A stretch of 64,000 bases of DNA from Psychrobacter frigidicola (GTDB taxonomy: Bacteria > Pseudomonadota > Gammaproteobacteria > Pseudomonadales > Moraxellaceae): positions 682,001 to 746,000 of the forward strand of contig NZ_VORZ01000001.1 of assembly GCF_007997305.1 (NCBI RefSeq), read 5' to 3'. How positions within the stretch are numbered: the first letter of the stretch is position 1; every line of letters starts with the position of its first letter. Both the position numbers and the translations under genes were made by a program. The notes under the pieces were generated by a model. It saw nothing but the letters and a program-made list of their open reading frames with translations. It was not told the origin of the DNA and made no database searches. Positions 9,637 to 17,312 of this stretch are shown here, piece after piece.

Positions 9637-10440
9637 ATGGCAACTGACGTAATCGAACGCCCATTAACCGTCCAGGCGCAGACAGATGAACCTGCAGCTG
9701 AACAGCGCTATATTATCTGTATGAAATGGGGCGACAAATACAGTGCTGAATACGTTAACCGTCTATACAATATGGTCAGTCGTCACCTAACCTTAGACTT
9801 TCAGATGGTCTGCTTGACAGATGATAACGTCGGAATTGACCCTGCGATACAGTGCTACCCAATACCTGAACTGAATCTACCGCCCGGTCTACCCGAGCGC
9901 GGTTGGAAAAAACTCACTACCTTTGCCCCTGAACTGTACAACCTTAAAGGCGTAGCATTATTTTTGGATATTGATATTGTCATCGTTGATAACATTGATG
10001 AATTTTTTACCTATCAGGCTGAGCATGAGGATAGCGTAGTCATCATTCGGGATTGGAAAAAACCATGGCGGATGATTGGTAATAGTTCGGTGTACCGCTT
10101 TAATGTTGGCATGCATATCTACCCTGACTTACTGGCTAACTTTGAGCGCAACTTCGATACTATTCGTCAGCAAGTACGCCATGAACAAGCCTACTTATCT
10201 AACTATTTACGTGAGCATCATCATTTAGAGTATTGGGATAAGAGATGGTGTGTCAGCTTTAAATACCAATGTATTGCGCCCATTCCCTTTAATATTATAA
10301 AAGCGCCAAAACTACCTAATAATGCCAAAATTGTCATTTTTCACGGCGAAATTAATCCGCCCGATGCCATTGCCGGTACTGGCGGTAAATGGTATCGCCA
10401 TATAAAACCCAGCCCCTGGCTGACCCCATATTGGCAATAA
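9637..10440 (+). CDS. GT8-like glycosyltransferase
   Basis: A 267-residue cytoplasmic glycosyltransferase with a GT-A fold. The nucleotide-sugar and metal-binding DXD motif is LFLDIDIVIVDNIDEFF near residue 107-120, preceded by a typical lysine-rich substrate helix RGWKKLTTFAPELYN. The pattern resembles GT8 and related LPS glycosyltransferases. It starts 119 bases after the acyltransferase and is followed after 31 bases by another LOS gene, so it is probably part of one transcript. Donor and acceptor sugars are unknown. The protein at 15999-16862 has a similar plan. Confidence 0.75.
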   Translation: MATDVIERPLTVQAQTDEPAAEQRYIICMKWGDKYSAEYVNRLYNMVSRHLTLDFQMVCLTDDNVGIDPAIQCYPIPELNLPPGLPERGWKKLTTFAPELYNLKGVALFLDIDIVIVDNIDEFFTYQAEHEDSVVIIRDWKKPWRMIGNSSVYRFNVGMHIYPDLLANFERNFDTIRQQVRHEQAYLSNYLREHHHLEYWDKRWCVSFKYQCIAPIPFNIIKAPKLPNNAKIVIFHGEINPPDAIAGTGGKWYRHIKPSPWLTPYWQ

Positions 10441-10471
10441 AGACAATTAAAAACAGCTATCGGAAGATAAT

Positions 10472-11332
10472 ATGGCGCAAAATTTAGGACTACCTCCTAC
10501 TGTTGAGTTTAATATTGACAACCACATTATTACTATCAAAGGTTTTAATGCCGATGAGGCCAAGCAAAATCTGTATCAGCAAGCGGTAAATATTATTGCC
10601 TCTGGCCCCTCTATTGTTGATTTAGCTTTCGCTGAGATGCAAGATACAGCCACTATTTTTGTCAACGGTAGTATCAGTCTTACTGAGCAACATGAATTTA
10701 CCAATATCGTTGGTTACGTGATTAGCGACGCCCGCTTTATCCACCATCAACCTGAGATTCTAAAAAGTTATTATACTGGTCAGCCTTTGTATGCAACATT
10801 AGCTGTGTTAGAAGCAATGGCAGTAACCCAGCCTGACCTTATGCGCACCTATCATGATTCTATGCGCATATTATACCCAGTGGATAGACCATGGGGGGTC
10901 AAATCAAATAAGCTCTGGTTTAGTAAACTATCTTTTAGAAAAAAACTACTTAATAAAAAAAAGCCTTTATTACACTTTGTTAATCATCCAAATTTCGTTA
11001 TCGACACCGATTATAAGCCTGACCCTATTGGTGTTTCTCTTAATATTACTTATGGATTTGTAGAGGCCGGTACTGTGGCCTATGTCGCCGCGCAGTTGGC
11101 TTTTTCGCGACAAGCCAGTGAGATTAATCTGTATGGCGTTGACCTGCTAAACAGCAACCAACCCCGGTTTTATGAAAATGAAGACAATAGCGCACCATCT
11201 AAGCTTGATAAAGCAGTGACTGACCGTATTGTTCCCTCATTTAATCTATTAGGTCACGTTTATAAAGACCATGGCGTACCCATTATCAATCATTCGCCAA
11301 TCTCTAAAGACTTGTTTGATGGGCTTTATTAA
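10472..11332 (+). CDS. Putative GT42/DUF115-like LOS biosynthesis protein
   Basis: A 286-residue protein without a clear assignment. Features seen: a Rossmann-like opening NIIASGPSIVDL, then IFVNGSISL and YVISDARFI, and later EINLYGVDLLN and a closing segment ending INHSPISKDLF. This order of GPS, a conserved strand with N-G, GVD and a final N-x-S-P-x-S resembles the CST-I type sialyltransferases (GT42) and the related DUF115 proteins. The resemblance is by eye and weak. It follows the GT8-like gene by 31 bases on the same strand. Its last 29 bases overlap the 3' end of the convergent GT4 gene. Confidence 0.45.
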   Translation: MAQNLGLPPTVEFNIDNHIITIKGFNADEAKQNLYQQAVNIIASGPSIVDLAFAEMQDTATIFVNGSISLTEQHEFTNIVGYVISDARFIHHQPEILKSYYTGQPLYATLAVLEAMAVTQPDLMRTYHDSMRILYPVDRPWGVKSNKLWFSKLSFRKKLLNKKKPLLHFVNHPNFVIDTDYKPDPIGVSLNITYGFVEAGTVAYVAAQLAFSRQASEINLYGVDLLNSNQPRFYENEDNSAPSKLDKAVTDRIVPSFNLLGHVYKDHGVPIINHSPISKDLFDGLY

Positions 11333-12455
11333 TGCTCTCATATCCTAATACCTGACCGAACTTCAGATATTGACGAGCGACATTACTAGGCAATAGCTGC
11401 GGATTAAAAGGTACTTTATAGTTCTCTAGTTTATCTATTGCACGATTCATCAATTTTACCAAAGCTTCTATATCATCTACAGGCACTAAATTCTGCGTCG
11501 GTAATAACTCCCTTGGACCAAACGGACAATCAGTACTAATCACCGCTACATCCAACGCTTGCGCCTCGACAATGACATAACCAAAGCCTTCAAATTTAGA
11601 GGTCAGCACCAGCAAGGCAGCAGATTTAATCAAAGGATAAGGATTGGTCTGAAAGCCCAAAAACCTAACCCATTCCTCAATATCTAAGTCGATAGCCAAC
11701 TGCTTAATGTCAGCTTCCAACCTACCTTTTCCTACCAACACTAACGGTAGCTTATGCTCAGTTTTAGCGTACGCTTGTAACAAATCCTGATGATTTTTCA
11801 TGGTATCAAATGAGGCCACGTGAATGATATAACCCTTAGCAATTAAACCAAACTGTTCAATGTTTACTTGCTGTTCTGCCGCTCTCTTAATGTCATTAAC
11901 ATCACAAGGATTATAAATTGTTGCCGTTCTATTTAGATTGCTGCCTATTAGCGCGAGTAAGTCTTGCCGCGCCCCTTCGCTAACACAACTACAAGGATGG
12001 GCGCCATAAACCATTTTTAAATGTGTAATGATCTGCGCTGGCAGGGTTAATAGTTTATCTTGGAATTGTCTCGATAACGCTGTGTGTAGTACATTCACGA
12101 TATTTGGCAGCTTACTATAAGCCATAATCCAATTAAGTTTATAAATATTAACCAGTATCAAATCCGGTGTACCTATATTAGCAAGCACATAATCATCTAT
12201 ACGCTTTGCCACTGTCTTATAATCTGCAGCTTGCTTAGAATCTTCCTCAAATTCAGCCTGATTATGGACTTGATTGTATGCTACAACGTGATGCTGAACG
12301 CGAGAATCTAGTGGCATCTCTTGCGTATTTTCTAAACAAAGGACATGAACTTCGTAATTCATATCTGCGTAAGCACGCGCCAATGTCGTTACCATACGTT
12401 CAGCACCGCGGCCTTCTAGGGCTTTTAGTATCAACACAATAATGGGTTGGGTCAT
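11304..12455 (-). CDS. GT4 family glycosyltransferase
   Basis: A 383-residue GT-B fold retaining glycosyltransferase. The N-terminal domain has the acceptor-side loop KALEGRGAERMV; the C-terminal domain has the donor-binding EX7E region SKFEGFGYVIVEAQALDVAVI and the following DCPFGPREL. It probably adds a hexose or similar sugar to the LOS core in the cytoplasm. It is oriented against its upstream neighbour and their 3' ends overlap by 29 bases; its start lies only 37 bases from the divergent start of the unknown gene at 12493. Confidence 0.88.
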   Translation of the reverse strand: MTQPIIVLILKALEGRGAERMVTTLARAYADMNYEVHVLCLENTQEMPLDSRVQHHVVAYNQVHNQAEFEEDSKQAADYKTVAKRIDDYVLANIGTPDLILVNIYKLNWIMAYSKLPNIVNVLHTALSRQFQDKLLTLPAQIITHLKMVYGAHPCSCVSEGARQDLLALIGSNLNRTATIYNPCDVNDIKRAAEQQVNIEQFGLIAKGYIIHVASFDTMKNHQDLLQAYAKTEHKLPLVLVGKGRLEADIKQLAIDLDIEEWVRFLGFQTNPYPLIKSAALLVLTSKFEGFGYVIVEAQALDVAVISTDCPFGPRELLPTQNLVPVDDIEALVKLMNRAIDKLENYKVPFNPQLLPSNVARQYLKFGQVLGYESINKAHQTSL

Positions 12456-12492
12456 ATGATTTTTCTACTTCAATTAACAGGTCTTAGATAAT

Positions 12493-13260
12493 ATGAGTGC
12501 ATCATCAAAATGGCAACGCAAACTTAACTTATTGTTTAAGAGTGAGAAAACACTCAATGCAAAAGCAATTATTGGTAGCTTTAGTAACAAGAGTATCGAT
12601 GATATGAAAACAACGGTCATCACTGAGTCAATGTGCAACTCTAAAGCAATATCTGATAAACCTCGTATTAAAAACTTAGAGAGCCATTTAGATGGCTTAA
12701 AACATCAATTCATTCACCAATCAGAACTGTGTTTTTATCATGCGACCCTTATTGTACTGCTGCGCCGCAATTACAAACCTCAAGAAGTATTTGCTGAATT
12801 TGAAAGGCTATGGGCAGTAGAAACGGATTATTTATTAAATAATCTGTCGTTACGTTGGATTGTCTCTGCTTGTGATAGTTTTATTGATTATTCAGCCGAC
12901 ACAACGAGAGCCGCTGTATTTTTAAATGTTATTACTTTAATAAATACTTTAAAGGTTTATGAGACTAAGCAGTTTTTGCAGCTAAGTAGCGTTCCTGATC
13001 AAACGCCATTATTGACCGACAAAGTAGCAGCGCTTTACAGTTGTCACCTTCCTTTGTACGACGGCCTCACCTATTTTCGTATTGGCACCGATGATACGCT
13101 GAAACACATGCGGAGCCGTTACCAAAAACTCTATACTGTCGATAAACTGGCCACAACCGTACTGCTATTCGTTTTTGATAGACTGCAAAGTAATAACAGT
13201 GCTTTTGCTACTTTACGCGCACTACATCAAGACGAGAAGTCTAAGTGGTGGCTTGATTGA
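12493..13260 (+). CDS. Protein of unknown function in the LOS locus
   Basis: A 255-residue protein that I do not recognise. It has no signal peptide and no clear membrane helix. The first 60 residues are basic and polar. From about residue 65 the composition is that of a helical domain rich in Leu and aromatic residues, with RLWAVETDYLLNNLSLRWIV and a charged C-terminus ending in DEKSKWWLD. No DXD or nucleotide-sugar motif is evident, so it is unlikely to be a standard glycosyltransferase. The location between a GT4 gene and a GT25 gene suggests a role in LOS assembly or its regulation, which is only guilt by association. Confidence 0.6.
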   Translation: MSASSKWQRKLNLLFKSEKTLNAKAIIGSFSNKSIDDMKTTVITESMCNSKAISDKPRIKNLESHLDGLKHQFIHQSELCFYHATLIVLLRRNYKPQEVFAEFERLWAVETDYLLNNLSLRWIVSACDSFIDYSADTTRAAVFLNVITLINTLKVYETKQFLQLSSVPDQTPLLTDKVAALYSCHLPLYDGLTYFRIGTDDTLKHMRSRYQKLYTVDKLATTVLLFVFDRLQSNNSAFATLRALHQDEKSKWWLD

Positions 13261-13387
13261 ATTCAATGGCTAGTTGTTTTTTATTAGCTTTTAATTACGT
13301 TAATCTAGCTTGGTGAAATCGGGTATTTTAGTGTTTTACTGTTATAGTTGCAACTTCATTAAAACCATACTTAACTTCAGGACGATC

Positions 13388-14140
13388 ATGATTCATCACT
13401 ACGTTATTAGTTTAAGAAAAGCTGAGTTAAGACGTAAACATATTAATTTAGAGTTCAATAAACATGCTGTTTCTTTTGATTTTTTTGACGCTGTAGAGCC
13501 GTCTATGAATCAATGTTTTTTAGAAAAGTTTGGTATCAGTAGTAAGCAAGTTAAAGATTTAAGTGTTAGCGAATTAGCATGCTTGTTAAGTCACTTATGT
13601 GTTTGGCAAAAATGTATTGATAGTGATTTGAATTTTATTGGTGTATTTGAGGATGACATAGATTTAGGTAGTGATGCAGAATTATTATTGAATGACACAT
13701 CATGGTTTGCTGGTAAAGATATTGTTAAGCTTGAAAAATTCCATAAAAAAGTTGAACTATCATTAAGAGGGGAAAGTATTAACGCCACTGGTAGAAAAGT
13801 ACATGAACTTCTAGGTAAGAATCTTGGAGCTGCAGGTTATATACTGTCAAAATCAGGATGTACCTATATGCTTAATTACATAAAAGAAATGGAAGAAATT
13901 GAATGTATTGACGTTGTCTTGTTTAATCAGATTACGTATCCTAAGTTTATCAAAGTATACCAATTACAGCCTGCTATTGTAATACAAGATAAACTTTTCA
14001 GTCAGGGAGATGTAAAATTCTCTAGTAGCATAGTACGTAGTAAGAAAAAAAATAACAGTATCTATTTTAATGAAAAGATCAAAAGAGAATTTTTTAGAAT
14101 GCTAAGATCATTAAGGATGAAGGTTATAGACTTTAAGTAA
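13388..14140 (+). CDS. GT25 family LOS glycosyltransferase
   Basis: A 250-residue member of glycosyltransferase family 25 (LgtB/LpsA/Lex1-type galactosyl- or glucosyltransferases of LOS). Typical features are the opening HHYVISLRKAELRRKHI, the SELACLLSHLCVWQ segment, the metal-binding FEDDIDLG, and KNLGAAGYILSKSG. An open frame runs upstream to 13310, but ATG 13388 has an AGGA 6 bases before it and begins at the family's normal start. The gene is clearly more A+T-rich than neighbouring core genes, which suggests acquisition. It is a paralogue of the minus-strand gene at 15122. Confidence 0.85.
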   Translation: MIHHYVISLRKAELRRKHINLEFNKHAVSFDFFDAVEPSMNQCFLEKFGISSKQVKDLSVSELACLLSHLCVWQKCIDSDLNFIGVFEDDIDLGSDAELLLNDTSWFAGKDIVKLEKFHKKVELSLRGESINATGRKVHELLGKNLGAAGYILSKSGCTYMLNYIKEMEEIECIDVVLFNQITYPKFIKVYQLQPAIVIQDKLFSQGDVKFSSSIVRSKKKNNSIYFNEKIKREFFRMLRSLRMKVIDFK

Positions 14141-14183
14141 TTGCCTATTTAGTAGCATCTAATAGGTAGAAACAAACTTTATC

Positions 14184-14324
14184 GTCAAAGGCTTACTAAT
14201 GAGACTTATCGACAGACACATATTTGACGATGAAGTGTAAGTTATTGAAGACAGATTGAAGAACAAATTAGGAAAACGGTTACGGTTTAAAACGTCTAAT
14301 CAGACACTCTGTGATATCATTTAG
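14184..14324 (+). pseudogene. Decayed C-terminal end of an IS30-type transposase
   Basis: In one frame this gap between two LOS genes reads MRLIDRHIFDDEV, a stop (14238-14240), then VIEDRLKNKLGKRLRF and KTSNQTLCDII before a stop at 14322. The second part resembles the C-terminal block of IS30-family transposases (consensus like IEDRLNNRPRKRLGFKTPNQ from memory). No start, no catalytic domain and no clear inverted repeats remain. It is best read as an old remnant of an insertion that once sat in the LOS locus. Confidence 0.45.
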
Positions 14325-14390
14325 TCTTGTACTTGGTATATTAACCTAGCTTTTTAAAGACTTACCTTATTTAAACTTATAGAGTATCTA

Positions 14391-15086
14391 ATGTCAACTT
14401 TATCGCAACCTTCGTCATTCACCAGCATGAGCGCTATAGATAGCTTTATTGTGTGTTGTTTTTATACCGATAGCTACTATGACCATGCTCTATCTTTAAA
14501 ACAGTCACTAGATGAGTTTAGTTTGAATTATTATTTTAAACAAGTTTCTGATGCAGGATATTGGGAAGCAAATACTCGTATTAAACCGCACTTCATTTTA
14601 GAGTGTTTACAACAGTTCCCTGATAAAAATATTTTGTACTTAGATGCTGATGCCTTGGTCAAAAAACCACTGGACTATTTTAATAATATTACTGCTGATG
14701 TTGCTTTTTATAAGACCAAAGGTCTACCGGGCATGTCTCATGATTATCTGGCTAGTACGATGTTTTTTAATAATACCGATAATACTATCAACTTGGTTAA
14801 ACAATGGATAGCCGAACAGGTAGACGGTAAGCGTACGCAAGTCGATCAAGACAGCTTAGATACGGCTATGGATAAGCTTAAAAACACGCTCACCGTTGAG
14901 CCCCTTAATCCAGGTTATATCAAAATATTTGACAAGGACTATGAAGGCGAGGTTTATATTGAACAGTTACAAGCTAGCCGTGGTCAAACCAAGCTTAAAC
15001 GACAAAACATTAGAACGCGCAACCGTATTATTGGTGGGGGAGTTTTAGTTGTTATTGCTATTATAGCCTACAGTATATTTAGTTAA
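14391..15086 (+). CDS. Glycosyltransferase with C-terminal membrane anchor
   Basis: A 231-residue protein with a GT-A type nucleotide-diphospho-sugar transferase domain: FIVCCFYTDSYYDHALSLK near the N-terminus, a lysine substrate helix (TRIKPHFILECL), and the DXD motif ILYLDADALVKKPL at about 81-94. The C-terminal 20 residues (RIIGGGVLVVIAIIAYSIFS) form a single hydrophobic helix preceded by a basic stretch (KLKRQNIRTRNR), which is a tail-anchor arrangement placing the catalytic domain on the cytoplasmic side. The acceptor is probably LOS, by location. The tail is unusual for LOS glycosyltransferases, which are generally soluble or peripheral. Confidence 0.7.
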   Translation: MSTLSQPSSFTSMSAIDSFIVCCFYTDSYYDHALSLKQSLDEFSLNYYFKQVSDAGYWEANTRIKPHFILECLQQFPDKNILYLDADALVKKPLDYFNNITADVAFYKTKGLPGMSHDYLASTMFFNNTDNTINLVKQWIAEQVDGKRTQVDQDSLDTAMDKLKNTLTVEPLNPGYIKIFDKDYEGEVYIEQLQASRGQTKLKRQNIRTRNRIIGGGVLVVIAIIAYSIFS

Positions 15087-15121
15087 TACGTTAAGACTAC
15101 TGAAATCCAATAGCATATTCT

Positions 15122-15928
15122 TTATCTAAAGGTTAGCTTTAGCTCTCTAATACCTTTTAATCTAAGGTTAATCTTTTCAATGGCAATGATAGGTTGTTTA
15201 ATCAATCGTTTTCCTTCCCTAACCACCTTGTCTTTAAATTTCTTATTATTTATAGGCATTCCATGCCTATCTATTCTTTCAGACTCAAGAGAACTAATCA
15301 GTGGTTTAGCATGCTTATAATGCTGACTTTGAATGCAAATTGCAGGAACAATCTGATATATATTAGCCTCGTAATTGTGTAAAAAATCACCAAAAACAAT
15401 ATGGTCAATAGGAATTAACCCCTCATAATTCCTTACTATGTCGAGTAAAATATGAGCGGTTTCAAGTGTAATTACATACCCCGCACAGCCAGTATGCTTT
15501 GCTGCCAATTTTATAAGTTTTCTGTCCCCAACTTTTAAGCTTTTAAAGTGTTCATTAACTTTGATAAGGTTATTATAAACTTCAAGTTTCAAGATATGAG
15601 CGTCATCAGGCTTCCATTCTAAGATATTGTTCAAATAAAATTCTGAATCTTCACCAAGATAAACATCATCCTCAAAAATGCAAACATATGGATAGTTATT
15701 TTCTACAGCTAACTGCCAAATGCTAGCATGACTCAAAAAACAGGCAATTTCATTTTTCCCTAATCGCGTATCAGTGATTGGAATACTCAGTTTTTTCGCA
15801 ACAGTGTCAATCTGAGTGGCATTAACCGCATTAAAAAACTCATAAGAAATATTATTACTTTCAAACTGTTCTTTTATATGCTGCCTTCTATCGTGAGAAT
15901 TTTCCAAACTGATAATAAGCTTTTTCAT
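15122..15928 (-). CDS. GT25 family LOS glycosyltransferase
   Basis: A 268-residue GT25 glycosyltransferase. The expected series is present: KKLIISLENSHDRRQHI, GKNEIACFLSHASIWQLA, the metal-binding CIFEDDVYLGEDSEF, and KHTGCAGYVITLETA. It is a clear paralogue of the gene at 13388 (shared FEDD, E-A-C-L-S-H and G-Y-I/V-L blocks) but in the opposite orientation. It is A+T-rich. It probably adds hexose residues to the outer LOS core; the specificity is not predictable. Confidence 0.87.
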   Translation of the reverse strand: MKKLIISLENSHDRRQHIKEQFESNNISYEFFNAVNATQIDTVAKKLSIPITDTRLGKNEIACFLSHASIWQLAVENNYPYVCIFEDDVYLGEDSEFYLNNILEWKPDDAHILKLEVYNNLIKVNEHFKSLKVGDRKLIKLAAKHTGCAGYVITLETAHILLDIVRNYEGLIPIDHIVFGDFLHNYEANIYQIVPAICIQSQHYKHAKPLISSLESERIDRHGMPINNKKFKDKVVREGKRLIKQPIIAIEKINLRLKGIRELKLTFR

Positions 15929-15998
15929 TAAGTTCTCGAAAATTCGTAATTAGAAATAGAGCTCTATTTTAATAATAACTAACAGTTTTATTTAGCAC

Positions 15999-16862
15999 TT
16001 AACGCTTAAATAATCGTGATAAAAACGTTTTTGTAACGTTCGGACGCGTTATTTTATTACCTTTATAGCGCTTATGGGTCTTTTTTGGAAAGCTACCAAA
16101 AGCCTCCACTCGGTAATTGTCTAGCTTATAGCCCGCAGCCAACGCTTCGTTATAATAATTATCAAATAACTCGACCAACTCTTGTCTTGGATGCGGTATT
16201 ATCTTGCCATCAAACCAATGCGCAAAGCCTTCTTTCTCTACTCTAGATAACGCATATTTGTGGCTGAATTGCATACTCATATCTGAGTAATGTAGTATTT
16301 TAATGTCGTCTATCGCCAAATCTTCACCATCCACACAGTTGTAGCTGTCTTGATAAGGCTCAACCAGTTGTGGGTTTTTTTTAATAACATCCATCATTTC
16401 TTGATGGCTGCTTGGCTCTTTTCTAAGTTGCTCAACAGGTAATACAGTTCCTTGAGCATCCTTACAATCCCAGACACAAGTACACAAGCGAGTCATGTCT
16501 GCATTTGTTTTTGCAGCGACTATAGATTGGCCTTCAATAGGATGATTCCATAATGTGGCCAAGTCGCTTAGAATGACCACATCAGCGTCCATATAAATGG
16601 CTCTACCAGTGAAATCACAATATTCTGGGATGGCCCAACGGAACCCTGAAAAAGGCGTTGCCCACTTAGTCGTATTCCAGCCTTCACCGGTTTCGGGGTT
16701 TGAGTACCAATAGCTGTTGGGATCGCGTGATAATTGCATCCAGACGATTTCAATAGGCGCACTGGTATGTTTGTGCAGACTATAATCTAATACCATCATT
16801 TGTTCTAAATCACAGTTATTAGGGTCACATCCCACAAATACTTTGATAACCTCATTACTCAT
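15999..16862 (-). CDS. GT8-like glycosyltransferase
   Basis: A 287-residue GT-A fold protein. The opening VIKVFVGCDPNNCDLEQMMV and the DXD motif RAIYMDADVVILSDLATLW near residue 88-106 match bacterial GT8-like sugar transferases. A C-terminal lysine/arginine-rich tail (THKRYKGNKITRPNVTKTFLSRLFKR, given in parts) may bind acidic phospholipid. It lies 70 bases upstream of the GT25 gene on the same strand and is probably co-transcribed with it. Substrate unknown. Confidence 0.75.
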   Translation of the reverse strand: MSNEVIKVFVGCDPNNCDLEQMMVLDYSLHKHTSAPIEIVWMQLSRDPNSYWYSNPETGEGWNTTKWATPFSGFRWAIPEYCDFTGRAIYMDADVVILSDLATLWNHPIEGQSIVAAKTNADMTRLCTCVWDCKDAQGTVLPVEQLRKEPSSHQEMMDVIKKNPQLVEPYQDSYNCVDGEDLAIDDIKILHYSDMSMQFSHKYALSRVEKEGFAHWFDGKIIPHPRQELVELFDNYYNEALAAGYKLDNYRVEAFGSFPKKTHKRYKGNKITRPNVTKTFLSRLFKR

Positions 16863-17312
16863 AACCTATTCTCTTAAATTTATGACTGCTATGGAAAATA
16901 AATATTAAATATCGCTTAATCATATGACGATAATATCATATAGAGTGACTTATTATATCCTCAAGTCATGCCACCAAGTAATACCGTCAAGCCGTTGCTT
17001 ATAAATGTAGCCTTTGAGTACCACAACTAAATAAAGCCTCTAAGCATTAAACATAAACATTGATTATAAGTAATAACTTTAAATATCGTCAGAGATTAAG
17101 ATAAAAAGTTAACCTTACTATGACTAACTGACATTAGACTCTATAATGGCGCTAGATTATGGTAGCTGACTTGTCAAAATAAAGTTTTACTGAGTTATAA
17201 GTGCTCGGCTTTATTATAAATATGGTGCTGCTTTATAAATAACTATTATATTTTAAATCTACTTGTGTCAACTGCAGCATAAGACCAGATAAATTGTAAA
17301 AAGAGCCTAGTC
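16863..17312. other. Intergenic region before the GT39 operon
   Basis: This 450-base A+T-rich stretch separates the divergent GT8-like gene and the GT39 operon. A TATAAT at 17142-17147 with a partial -35 (ATGACT, 16 bases upstream) is a possible plus-strand promoter. I see no small gene. Confidence 0.35.

Noticed and set aside
17080..17125. PmrA-type box (TTAA half-sites) before the GT39 gene
   Set aside because: ATTAAG and GTTAAC occur but spacing and second half-site do not fit the YTTAAK-N5-YTTAAK pattern; such words are frequent in A+T-rich DNA.
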